The notes: generated by a model from the sequence alone, not told the origin. DNA of 19,833 nucleotides from an uncultured Oscillospiraceae bacterium (GCA_910577915.1 CAJTOM010000048.1:1-19833), one strand, 5' to 3'. Shown: positions 1 to 6,232, counted from the stretch's first letter. Made by a program: numbers and translations.

Positions 1-19
1 CAAAAAGTAACCGCAGGGC

Positions 20-88
20 GTGGGGCCGCGTAGGCCCCACAGGCTGTAGGGCTGCACCGCAGCCCCCCCTCGCGCCCGGAGGGCGCGA
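20..88. repeat. three tandem perfect hairpins
   Basis: Three consecutive perfect inverted repeats lie here. The first has arms at 20-27 and 33-40 (GTGGGGCC/GGCCCCAC). The second has arms at 49-55 and 59-65 (GGGCTGC/GCAGCCC). The third has arms at 70-77 and 81-88 (TCGCGCCC/GGGCGCGA). None is followed by a T-run, so they are not obvious terminators. They could be the tail of an element or gene left of the window, or a REP-like palindromic cluster. No ORF in 1-270 looks real. Confidence 0.5.
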
Positions 89-181
89 CCAACGCACCCC
101 CATTTTACCATCCCTCCCTCGATTTTGCAATCCATCCTCCCCCCATCGCAAAAGTTTTTCCGAAAAAATTTTGATTCCCTG

Positions 182-210
182 GTGACAGAACCCGCATTCC
201 GTGGTAAAAT
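182..210 (+). promoter_or_regulatory. sigma-A promoter of the ROK gene
   Basis: A GTGACA -35 box (182-187) is followed after 17 bp by a TAAAAT -10 box (205-210), about 60 bp upstream of the ROK start codon. The 5' UTR contains a small CCGGC/GCCGG hairpin around 221-239. Confidence 0.7.
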
Positions 211-270
211 AAGGGAACGACCGGCGGGCGGAATGCCGGCACACTTTGAGAGAGTTTGGAGGAAACCACT

Positions 271-1653
271 ATGAACAGATTTGGTATCTCAGTTGAGCTG
301 AAGCACGTTCCCCCGCTGGACCCGGAATTTATTCCCCTCATGCGCTTTAACCGCGCCTTCCTGGAGACCGCCAAAAAGCCTGTGGGCATCGCCGTGGAGC
401 GGGCCGACGGACAGATGGCCTCCTGCCGCACCTTTATCCACGGCACCCCGGAGATGGCCGAGGCGGACCACTACTATATCAATCGCCTGGTCAAGACCAT
501 CCTGTGGATGAAGGGCGGCTTCAAGGTCTACGTCAGCGGCGACGAGGGCACCGCGGAGTATCTCAGGAGCATCTACTGCGCCGGCGGCGGGCAGGAGTTC
601 GACTGGGACTACATGGCCTCCGTCTTTGAGCACCCCTTCGAGATCGTCCTGGTGGACGACATCCCCGAGGCTAAGGACGCCCCCAAGGCCATGGGCGGCC
701 ACCTGGAGGGCTGCCGCATCGGCTTCGACGCCGGCGGGAGTGACCGGAAGGTCTCCGCAGTCATCGACGGCGAGACGGTCTACTCCGAGGAGGTGGTCTG
801 GTTCCCCAAGGTCAACTCCGACCCCGACTACCACTACGACGGCATCGTGGCCGCCCTCAAGTCCGCCGCCGGGCACATGCCCCGGGTGGACGCGGTGGGC
901 GTCAGCTCCGCCGGCGTGTTCATCAACGACCGCACCATGAACGCCTCCCTCTTCCTCCAGGTCCCCAAGGACCTCTATGACAAGAAGGTCAAGGACATCT
1001 ATATCCGGGCCATCACCGACACCTTCGGCGACGTGCCCTACTCCGTCATCAACGACGGCGACGTCTCCGCCCTGGCCGGGGCCATGAGCCTGGACGACTC
1101 CAGCGTGCTGGGCATCGCCATGGGCACCAGCGAGGCCGTGGGCTACGTGGACGAGGCCGGCCGGATCACCGGCTGGCTCAACGAGCTGGCCTTCGTCCCC
1201 GTGGACGCCCACCCCGACGCCATGCGGGATGAGTGGAGCGGCGACATCGGCTGCGGCGTGAAGTACTTCTCCCAGGACGGCGTCATCAAGCTGGCCCCCC
1301 GTGCGGGCATCGAGCTCGATGAGAGCGCCTCCCCCGCCGAGAAGCTGAAGGCCGTCCAGAAGCTGATGGCGGAGGACGATCCCCGCGCCGCCAAGGTGTA
1401 CGAGTCCATCGGCGTCTACCTGGGCCACACCCTGGCCTACTACTACCAGCTCTACGGCTGCCGCCATGTGCTGCTGCTGGGCCGGGTGATGAGCGGCAAG
1501 GGCGGCGATCTCATCCTGGCCACCGCCCAGAGGGTCCTGAACGACGAGTACCCCGAAGCCGCCGCCGGCCTCAAGGCGGAGCTGCCCGACGAGAAGTTCC
1601 GCCGGGTGGGCCAGTCCATGGCCGCCGCCAGCCTGCCGGAGCTGAAGAAGTAA
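271..1653 (+). CDS. atypical ROK-family protein (sugar kinase-like)
   Basis: This 460-aa protein has a C-terminal ROK/actin-like ATPase region. ROK proteins are mostly sugar kinases or sugar-responsive repressors. The phosphate-1 loop GFDAGGSDRK is at 151-160, followed by VGVSSAGVFIND, a catalytic-region motif INDGDVSALAG (260-270) and the phosphate-2 motif AMGTSEAVG (283-291). The first ~150 residues precede the ROK core. They contain a second, degenerate actin-like strand (VGIAVERADGQ) and are not a helix-turn-helix, so this is not a NagC/XylR-type repressor. The usual ROK zinc motif (CxCGxxGC) is not visible, and the typical NDaNaAA motif reads NDGDVSA. The ATG at 271 is chosen over an in-frame TTG at 256 because GGAGG lies at 258-262 with good spacing. 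The gene has its own promoter and stands alone. Family is fairly sure; substrate is unknown, and it may not be a kinase. Confidence 0.82.
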   Translation: MNRFGISVELKHVPPLDPEFIPLMRFNRAFLETAKKPVGIAVERADGQMASCRTFIHGTPEMAEADHYYINRLVKTILWMKGGFKVYVSGDEGTAEYLRSIYCAGGGQEFDWDYMASVFEHPFEIVLVDDIPEAKDAPKAMGGHLEGCRIGFDAGGSDRKVSAVIDGETVYSEEVVWFPKVNSDPDYHYDGIVAALKSAAGHMPRVDAVGVSSAGVFINDRTMNASLFLQVPKDLYDKKVKDIYIRAITDTFGDVPYSVINDGDVSALAGAMSLDDSSVLGIAMGTSEAVGYVDEAGRITGWLNELAFVPVDAHPDAMRDEWSGDIGCGVKYFSQDGVIKLAPRAGIELDESASPAEKLKAVQKLMAEDDPRAAKVYESIGVYLGHTLAYYYQLYGCRHVLLLGRVMSGKGGDLILATAQRVLNDEYPEAAAGLKAELPDEKFRRVGQSMAAASLPELKK

Positions 1654-1672
1654 TCCCGACCGATCCGCCCGC

Positions 1673-1698
1673 AGGGCGCGGCCGTATGGCCGCGCCCT
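1673..1698. terminator. hairpin between convergent ROK and recombinase genes
   Basis: A perfect 11-bp stem (1673-1683 / 1688-1698, AGGGCGCGGCC/GGCCGCGCCCT) with a 4-nt loop starts 20 bp after the ROK stop codon. The T-run is poor, so it may act mainly as an mRNA 3' stabiliser or a weak terminator. In the opposite direction it lies inside the read-through extension of the recombinase frame. Confidence 0.55.
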
Positions 1699-1702
1699 GT
1701 CC

Positions 1703-2307
1703 TTATCCCGCCCCCGCCGGCACTCCCGCAGCCTCCGGAAGAAGGTGGACCGGCTCATGCCGCATTGGGCCATGGCGGCGGAGAAGGGGATCTGCTTGTC
1801 CTCCCACAGCGCCACCACCTGGGGGAAATCCGCCGGCGCGTCCAAAGCGGGGCGGCCGAAGCGGACTCCTCTGGCCTTGGCGGCGGCGATGCCCTGCTGC
1901 TGCCGGAGCAGGATACTCTCCCGCTCGTTCTGGGCGGCGAAGGAGAGGATCTGCAAAACCAGGTCGGCGATAAAGGTCCCCATGAGGTCCTTGCCGGTGC
2001 GGGTGTCCAGCAGGGGCATGTCGATGACGCAGATGTCCGCCCCGATCTCCTTGGTCAGCACCCGCCACTGCTCCCGCACCTCCTCGTAGCTGCGCCCCAG
2101 CCGGTCGATGCTCAGGATATAGAGCAGATCCCCCGGCCGCAGGGCCCTGAGCAGCCTGCGGTACTGGGGCCGGTTGAAGTCCTTTCCCGACTGCCTGTCC
2201 AAAAAAACCTGCCCCGCCGGCACCGCCGCCTCCCGCATGGCGGCCAGCTGCCGGTCCTCGTTCTGGTCCGCGCTGGATACGTGGATGTAGCCAAACGTCT
2301 TTCCCAT
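1703..2307 (-). CDS. serine recombinase (resolvase/invertase), stop codon lost, probably decaying
   Basis: From the ATG at 2307 about 195 residues match a small serine resolvase/invertase. The catalytic N-terminal domain has YIHVSSADQNEDRQ (7-20, nucleophile S11), SGKDFNRPQYRRLL (40-53) and SIDRLGR (66-72). The E-helix region runs through ADLVLQILSFAAQNERE (114-130), then GIAAAKARGVRFGRP (139-153) and a C-terminal helix-turn-helix ending near CGMSRSTFFRRLRE (182-195). Family numbering against gamma-delta resolvase puts His9 where the active-site Arg8 should be. The frame has no stop at the expected end: it stays open for about 472 more codons to 289, antisense to the whole ROK gene. A TAA does occur at 1703-1705, one frame off, so the natural end may have been lost by a 1-nt indel. 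The right-hand coordinate is given at that TAA. Start-site RBS is weak (GGGGTGG). No neighbouring invertible segment or transposon end was recognised. Confidence 0.65.
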
Positions 2308-2430
2308 TCCGTCCACCCCGATTTCTCTTAGTCGGAGGGGGCGCGCCCCCCCGGTCATGATTGTACCGGATAACCGGCGGGGCGTGGAGACAATTTTGAC
2401 AATTCGCCGGACAAGCGGCCCCCAAAAGGG

Positions 2431-2459
2431 CGGCCGGTGAGGGAATCCCTCACCGGCCG
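2431..2459 (-). terminator. terminator of the SLH gene
   Basis: A perfect 13-bp stem (2431-2443 / 2447-2459, CGGCCGGTGAGGG arm) with a 3-nt loop lies 8 bp after the SLH-protein stop. On the minus strand it is followed by CCCTTTTGGG, a short T-run. It separates the SLH gene from the recombinase downstream. Confidence 0.75.
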
Positions 2460-2467
2460 TGCCGCTG

Positions 2468-3778
2468 CTATTTCAAGTTCTGGAACATCCGCAGGGCGAT
2501 CACCAGCGCCTGCTGGATGGCGGCGCCGCTGGCGGGCTCGAAGCGGTTTTCACCCATGCCGTTGACGATCCCCTTCCCGGACATAAAGGCCACCGCGTCT
2601 CTGGCCCAGCCGTGGATGGCGGCGTCGTCGGCGAAGGTGGTGGCGCTCACCTTGGGCACCTCGCCGCCCAGCTTGGTGTACACTCTGGAGAGCATCAGGG
2701 CCGCCTGCTCCCGGGTCACGGGGGAGCTGGGAGCGAAGATGGTGTCCGACATGCCGGTGACGAAGCCCAGGGCGAAGGCCTGATTGATCACGGGGTCAGA
2801 GGTGTCCGTGAAGGGCCCCGAGGCGGCCGTGGGGGCCTTCTGGCCGCTCATGGCCTCGTAGAGCTTCACCGTCACGGCGGCGAACTGGGCGCGGGAGATG
2901 TCGCGGGTCAGGTCGGCGTCCGCCGCGGTGCGGACGGTGCCGGTGTAGAAGTCCGGCATCAGGCCGTTGTCATAGGCCTGGTTCACCGACTCCACGGCCC
3001 ACTTGCTGGCTACGTAGCCGCCCTTGGTGACGGTGGTGTTGCGCTTCTCCAGGTGGGCGGGGTCCGCCTTCTCGCCGGTGAGCAGGTACCAGAAGGAGCC
3101 CTGCTGGCCGGACTCCAGGGACAGTCCGACCATCACCAGGGTGTTGGGCCCGAAGAGCTTGGTGAGGTAGTCCGAGGTGAGCTTGACACAGCCGCCCAGG
3201 CCGCTGCCGGCCAGGTTGTCGATGCCGTTGTGGATGCTCAGAAAGGGCAGGTAGTAGTCCCGCGGCCGCTCGATGGCCGAGGCCTTGTCGGTCAGGGGCG
3301 AGGCCGTGTCCACGGGCAGCACCTCGAAGGTGTCGGGGGTTCCGCTGTTGCTGCCGGCGGGGGTCTCCTTGATACGGAAGAGGCGCTCGTCATAGATGCC
3401 GTCCCCGTCTGGGTCGGAGTAGGCGCGGATGGAGCCCAGCAGCTTGGGATGGGCCTCGATCTCCGCCCCCAGGGGCAGCCGGACGCAGGGGCCCGTGACC
3501 TCCTGGAGCTCCGTGTTTCTGGTGTAGGTTTCCCGCCGGGTATCCCAGACGGGCTCGGTGCCGTTCCACTTGTCCCAGCTGGTCTCCGTCGACCATTTGC
3601 GCAGCTTGAAGGAGGCGTCCGCGTCCTGCACGTGCCCGTCGGCGAGGTTGAGCCACACCGAAATATCCGTCGACTCCCACCATTTCTCGTCGCCCGCCGC
3701 CCGGGCGCAGGGGGCCATCAGGGCCAGGGTCATCACCATTGCCAGGGATAAGGTCAGCCATCGTCTCCAGGTCTTCAT
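2468..3778 (-). CDS. secreted protein with three C-terminal SLH domains
   Basis: This 436-aa exported protein begins with a signal peptide (1-28: KTWRR basic start, hydrophobic core to MAPCARA, cleavage near ARA-A). A unique region (about 30-255) follows, then three S-layer homology repeats at about 257-312, 322-373 and 381-434. Their hallmarks are FTDTSD/FADDAAIH starts, GFVTGMSD and GIVNGMGE turns and TREQAALML. SLH domains usually tether a protein to secondary cell-wall polymer, so it should sit on the outer wall. A DPDGDGIYDE segment (122-131) resembles a Ca2+-binding DxDxDG loop. The unique region was not recognised and no catalytic motif was seen. The ATG at 3778 is chosen because GGAGGT sits 7 nt upstream and the signal peptide starts there. 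The gene has its own terminator. Its promoter may lie far upstream at 4063-4091, giving a leader of about 280 nt. Confidence 0.85.
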   Translation of the reverse strand: MKTWRRWLTLSLAMVMTLALMAPCARAAGDEKWWESTDISVWLNLADGHVQDADASFKLRKWSTETSWDKWNGTEPVWDTRRETYTRNTELQEVTGPCVRLPLGAEIEAHPKLLGSIRAYSDPDGDGIYDERLFRIKETPAGSNSGTPDTFEVLPVDTASPLTDKASAIERPRDYYLPFLSIHNGIDNLAGSGLGGCVKLTSDYLTKLFGPNTLVMVGLSLESGQQGSFWYLLTGEKADPAHLEKRNTTVTKGGYVASKWAVESVNQAYDNGLMPDFYTGTVRTAADADLTRDISRAQFAAVTVKLYEAMSGQKAPTAASGPFTDTSDPVINQAFALGFVTGMSDTIFAPSSPVTREQAALMLSRVYTKLGGEVPKVSATTFADDAAIHGWARDAVAFMSGKGIVNGMGENRFEPASGAAIQQALVIALRMFQNLK

Positions 3779-3914
3779 ACGCGTTACCTCCATAAAATAA
3801 ACAGTTTTCCGGGGCGTCCGCCGGGCGGGGGAGGGGCGCTCCGCCCCCGGCGCAGACAAAAGCGGCGCGGGACGCTGAATCCCACACCGCAGATCACGCA
3901 GACGCAGGCCCTGG

Positions 3915-3945
3915 GAAACCGCCCCTTGTCAATGGGCGGTTTTTC
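3915..3945. promoter_or_regulatory. inverted repeat around the -35 box, terminator-like in both directions
   Basis: GGAAACCGCCC and GGGCGGTTTTTCC flank a short loop holding the TTGTCA -35 box of the + strand promoter. The element could be an operator for that promoter. Read from the + strand it resembles an intrinsic terminator (stem plus 5 Ts). Read from the minus strand it could act as an attenuator in the SLH leader (stem plus TTTCCC). The sequence alone does not say which. Confidence 0.5.
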
Positions 3946-3954
3946 CGGTATAAT
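3926..3954 (+). promoter_or_regulatory. strong orphan sigma-A promoter
   Basis: TTGTCA (3926-3931), exactly 17 bp, then a consensus TATAAT (3949-3954). No protein gene follows on the + strand before the terminator at 4150-4179, so it should drive a short non-coding transcript of about 220 nt. Confidence 0.65.
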
Positions 3955-4062
3955 GAGGGCTGGCGCAGTATGTAGACTGTTGTGTAGGAGGAGTGTCTCC
4001 TGCATAGGGGCGCGGGGTGTTCACAGCGCCCTGCGCTCTGCCACTATTTGCCTGGCAACGAC

Positions 4063-4091
4063 ACTATACCACAAAACGGGCCGCCGCACAA
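4063..4091 (-). promoter_or_regulatory. promoter facing the SLH gene
   Basis: On the minus strand TTGTGC (4086-4091), 17 bp, then an extended -10 TGGTATAGT (TATAGT at 4063-4068). It faces the + strand promoter at 3926-3954 about 100 bp away. It is the best candidate for SLH-gene transcription, because no convincing promoter is visible in 3779-3915, where there is only a GC-rich hairpin-forming leader. Confidence 0.5.
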
Positions 4092-4149
4092 GCAGTTTTT
4101 TCGCCCCGCCCGACCCCGCGCCGCGCAGCGGAGCCCGCCGCATAGAGAG

Positions 4150-4179
4150 CGCCGGCCGCTGTCCCGGCCGGCGTTTTTT
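4150..4179 (+). terminator. intrinsic terminator ending the orphan + transcript
   Basis: Perfect 9-bp stem CGCCGGCCG/CGGCCGGCG (4150-4158 / 4165-4173), 6-nt loop, then TTTTTT (4174-4179) on the + strand. On the minus strand there is no T-run, so it serves the lipoprotein operon (ending at 4186) only weakly, if at all. Confidence 0.8.
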
Positions 4180-4185
4180 CCATAT

Positions 4186-4866
4186 TCAGCAGGCCTCGGA
4201 CGCGGGCGTCTGGTCCTCAAGCAAAGCGATCAAATCCTTTTCCGCGAAAACATAGGGATAGGCATAGCGCATATCCGCCACGATGGGATCCGCTTCAGCG
4301 GAGCGGGAATAAATTTCGGCAAAAATCTCCTGCTGGAGAGAATAGTTGGCCGCAATGTCCATGGTTTCGCCCAAGATGCCATAGCGGTCGGAGTAATAGC
4401 GGGCGCCGTCGTCGTCGTAGGCGACATCCAGAATGGTCATAAAAGCGCCCATGATCCAATACGGCGAAGCATACTCTGTCACAGCGGCTTCCTTCAAAAA
4501 AACGAAAAGCTCGTTGCCGCGCGTAAACAGGGGGTAGTTTCGTAAGGTTTCGGCCGAGCACCCATCCTGGAGCAATGTAAATTCGCCGGGTATATCCCCC
4601 TTAAAACACTGTAATACCGCCGCTTCGTAGTATGTTTTTTGAAGAGCAATGTCTTCCGCGAGCCAGTTCCCGACTTCGATTCTGGCGACGGCATCCGCCT
4701 CTGAGAAGGCGGCGGCGAACGTGTATGTGGTCTCAAAGGAGACGTGTATCTCCGCGCTTCCCCTCCGTACCGGCGGCAGGACAGCGGTCTCGTCAGACGG
4801 CGCTGCGCAGCCGGCAGCCGATACCAGAAGCGCGCATATGAAGATAAAGCGAAGAAACGTTTTCAT
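4186..4866 (-). CDS. predicted lipoprotein, function unknown
   Basis: This 226-aa protein starts with a lipoprotein signal (MKTFLRFIFICALLVSAAGC), with the lipidated Cys at 20, so it should be anchored outside the membrane. The mature part has a pattern seen in many small exported Firmicutes proteins: SEADAVARIEVGNW (about 53-66) followed by YYEAAVLQCFKGDIPGEFTL (about 78-97). That pattern suggests a small beta-barrel, but I know no named function. Start 4866 is preferred for the compact signal peptide, though GAGGT is only 3 nt away. An alternative ATG at 4881 adds five residues. It is the last gene of an AT-richer four-gene operon behind three paralogous membrane proteins. The 28-bp repeat at 4887-4914 lies just upstream. 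Confidence 0.7.
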   Translation of the reverse strand: MKTFLRFIFICALLVSAAGCAAPSDETAVLPPVRRGSAEIHVSFETTYTFAAAFSEADAVARIEVGNWLAEDIALQKTYYEAAVLQCFKGDIPGEFTLLQDGCSAETLRNYPLFTRGNELFVFLKEAAVTEYASPYWIMGAFMTILDVAYDDDGARYYSDRYGILGETMDIAANYSLQQEIFAEIYSRSAEADPIVADMRYAYPYVFAEKDLIALLEDQTPASEAC

Positions 4867-4886
4867 GGTACCTCTTACCATTTCCC

Positions 4887-4914
4887 TACAAAACTATCCC
4901 TGACCAAGAACCCT
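4887..4914. repeat. 28-bp exact direct repeat, copy 1 (remnant of a paralog 3' end)
   Basis: This 28-bp sequence is identical to 5376-5403. Copy 2 encodes the C-terminal GFLVRDSF region of the second membrane paralog. Here it lies between genes, and on the minus strand it can still be read as GFLVRDSFVGKW followed by TAA. It therefore looks like a leftover gene end from tandem duplication or recombination. Confidence 0.85.
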
Positions 4915-4920
4915 TTTCAC

Positions 4921-5334
4921 CTACACAGAAAGTCCCTGCTCCCGCCGGTTTCCGCCTCTGATCGCAAGCCCCAGATTCACCGCCAGAACACCGAACAGAG
5001 TGTACGCGATCCCCAGGTTGACACCGCGCTTAAAGCCTGTGAAGCCGCCCTCCATGCGTGTGATGGACAGAATCCCCGCCCAGGAGAGCCCGCAGACCAG
5101 AAAGAGCGCAATGGTGACCCCATAAACAGCCAGCCGGAACCGCCTCTTCCGAATCTCCCTGAAAGGAAGCTTTGCCTTGTAGAGCCCATTCAGCATAGCC
5201 AGCAGCGGCAGTGAACTGAACAGAAACATGCGCAGATGGAGGGACATATCCAAACCTGAGCGAAAGAGCACAAAAATAGCCCCCAGATACATAAAGAGGA
5301 GAAAATTCAACAATTTCTGCACAACGGCTTTCAC
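4921..5334 (-). CDS. small four-helix membrane protein, paralog 3 of the cassette
   Basis: This 137-aa integral membrane protein has four predicted helices at about 8-25, 35-52, 68-90 and 105-125. The layout matches its two upstream neighbours: a basic cytoplasmic patch between helices 2 and 3 (FREIRKRRFR, compare FQEIKKNGLR and FRETKKNCLR) and a shared SITRMEGG/PFTRIEGN segment after helix 3. It is the most diverged of the three, and its C-terminus (AIRGGNRREQGLSV) has replaced the RDSxVxDREKG ending of the others. A remnant of such an ending lies just downstream at 4887-4914. The start codon is GTG at 5334 with an AGGGGGG ribosome site. Only 14 bp separate it from the preceding gene, so it is co-transcribed. 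No family name or function was recognised. Confidence 0.75.
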   Translation of the reverse strand: MKAVVQKLLNFLLFMYLGAIFVLFRSGLDMSLHLRMFLFSSLPLLAMLNGLYKAKLPFREIRKRRFRLAVYGVTIALFLVCGLSWAGILSITRMEGGFTGFKRGVNLGIAYTLFGVLAVNLGLAIRGGNRREQGLSV

Positions 5335-5348
5335 ATGGCCCCCCCTTC

Positions 5349-5759
5349 CTACAAAAGCCCCTTTTCCCGATCTCTTACAAAACTATCCCTGACCAAGAAC
5401 CCTATATTGACGACCAACAGAGCATATTCCGTGTAAGCCATTGCAACCAAGCTCCTATAGTGGATTGCCGATATATTGCCCTCTATCCTTGTAAAAGGGA
5501 TCACACCTAAAAACGAGAGGAAATAAATGACAAACAGGAATACAGAGAGCCCATAGCTCAAGACGCGCAAACCGTTTTTCTTTATCTCCTGAAAAGTGAG
5601 CTGGAACATCAGGAAGCTCCCCCAAATAGGGAAAAACGGCATTATGCTCAACAGGAGCGCCGAAAGATGCGGAGACGAAACATCTGCAAAATCCAGCAGA
5701 AGCCATCCAATATAATAAATTTGAGTAACAGCAAAAAAGATAAAGCGTCTCCGTTTCAT
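5349..5759 (-). CDS. small four-helix membrane protein, paralog 2 of the cassette
   Basis: This 136-aa protein has four predicted membrane helices (about 5-24, 33-52, 66-88 and 103-123). It is clearly homologous along its whole length to the protein at 5800-6213, about half identical by eye. Shared motifs are SIMPxxPIWGS (helix 2), FxExKKNxLR (loop), SFxGVIxFTR (end of helix 3), HYRSL and the C-terminal GFLxRDSxVxDREKG. Starts at ATG 5759 behind GAGGAGGGCGGT. The 16 bp around that ribosome site (5762-5777) are identical to the other paralog's leader. The last helix end carries the 28-bp repeat. Function unknown; the lack of catalytic residues and very small soluble loops argue for a structural, sensing or toxin/immunity-like membrane role, which is speculation. 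Confidence 0.77.
   Translation of the reverse strand: MKRRRFIFFAVTQIYYIGWLLLDFADVSSPHLSALLLSIMPFFPIWGSFLMFQLTFQEIKKNGLRVLSYGLSVFLFVIYFLSFLGVIPFTRIEGNISAIHYRSLVAMAYTEYALLVVNIGFLVRDSFVRDREKGLL
5376..5403. repeat. 28-bp exact direct repeat, copy 2 (inside paralog 2)
   Basis: Identical to 4887-4914. In this copy the sequence is coding and gives the conserved C-terminal GFLVRDSF segment of the 136-aa membrane protein. Confidence 0.85.
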
Positions 5760-5761
5760 AC

Positions 5762-5777
5762 CGCCCTCCTCTCAGGC
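5762..5777 (-). repeat. duplicated leader with ribosome binding site, copy 2
   Basis: The 16-bp sequence here is identical to 6217-6232. In both places it supplies the GAGGAGGGCG ribosome site a few bases before the ATG of a membrane paralog. It marks the duplication unit as including the translation leader. Confidence 0.75.
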
Positions 5778-5799
5778 CGCGTCATGCGCGCAGACCACT

Positions 5800-6213
5800 C
5801 TATAACCGCCCCTTTTCCCGATCACTAACATAGCTGTCTCTAATCAGAAAGCCCATATTGATCACAGTGGTGATGAACTCCGCATAAGCGGCGACAATTA
5901 AACTCCGATAATGCAAGGCAGATATATGCCCAGCATCAGTTCTCGTAAAGGAAATTACGCCTGCAAAAGAGAGGGTACAGACGAGAAACAGGAGAGCGGA
6001 AACACTGTAGCTGATAGCCCGCAGGCAGTTTTTTTTCGTTTCCCGAAAGGAAAGCTGATAGAGCATGATGCTCCCCCATATTGGCATAAGGGGCATGATG
6101 CTAGTTAAAAATCTCTGTGCGGAGGGGGATAAGGAAAAAAGATCTGTGTTATGCTCAAGAAACACCATTGCAAGGTAAAGCTGTGACACAATAAAGTATA
6201 TTTTTCGCTTCAT
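5800..6213 (-). CDS. small four-helix membrane protein, paralog 1 of the cassette
   Basis: This 137-aa protein has four predicted helices (about 4-21, 34-53, 67-89 and 104-124) and the same motifs as the 136-aa neighbour: SIMPLMPIWGS, FRETKKNCLR, SFAGVISFTR, HYRSLIVAAY and GFLIRDSYVSDREKG. The ATG at 6213 is chosen, not an upstream in-frame ATG at 6261, because a strong GAGGAGGGCG ribosome site sits just before it and the paralog starts at the matching residue (MKRR/MKRK). It is the first gene of the operon driven by the promoter at 6314-6342. A 40-bp gap leads to the next gene. The base composition is clearly AT-richer than the surrounding GC-rich genes, which fits acquisition by transfer or relaxed constraint. 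Confidence 0.77.
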   Translation of the reverse strand: MKRKIYFIVSQLYLAMVFLEHNTDLFSLSPSAQRFLTSIMPLMPIWGSIMLYQLSFRETKKNCLRAISYSVSALLFLVCTLSFAGVISFTRTDAGHISALHYRSLIVAAYAEFITTVINMGFLIRDSYVSDREKGRL

Positions 6214-6216
6214 AGT

Positions 6217-6232
6217 CGCCCTCCTCTCAGGC
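6217..6232 (-). repeat. duplicated leader with ribosome binding site, copy 1
   Basis: Identical to 5762-5777, immediately upstream of the first membrane paralog. See that copy for meaning. Confidence 0.75.

Larger units (their letters stand above)
3960..4179 (+). ncRNA. candidate structured non-coding RNA, family not recognised
   Basis: The segment between the orphan promoter and the intrinsic terminator holds no credible + strand gene and can fold. An outer stem (GCGCAG 3963-3968 with CTGCGC 4031-4036) encloses two hairpins. One is TGTAGGAG/CTCCTGCA (3983-3990 / 3997-4004); the other is GGGCGC/GCGCCC around 4008-4031, sharing one base with the outer stem. Together they make a possible three-way junction. 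I compared it mentally with 6S, SRP, 5S, tmRNA and RNase P and could not match any. A 6S-like role is conceivable from size and isolation only. The opposite strand also has a promoter (4063-4091), so the structured unit could instead be the leader of the SLH gene. Confidence 0.4.

Noticed and set aside
1703..2358. Complete invertible-promoter or transposon module around the recombinase
   Set aside because: No matching pair of inverted repeats flanking a promoter, no transposon ends and no partner gene were found near it.
2459..3751. 430-residue + strand frame opposite the SLH gene
   Set aside because: Shadow frame with no RBS or domain; the minus strand has a signal peptide and three SLH domains.
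3784..4005. 73-residue minus strand ORF in the SLH leader region
   Set aside because: No ribosome binding site before its ATG, and its codons overlap hairpins and the GC-rich leader; no similarity recognised.
3960..4179. 6S RNA, SRP RNA or 5S rRNA in the orphan transcription unit
   Set aside because: A TTTGCCTGGCAACGAC stretch recalls 5S ends and the size fits 6S, but no SRP tetraloop, no 5S core and no long 6S-type rod with a central bubble could be found. Left as an unassigned candidate.
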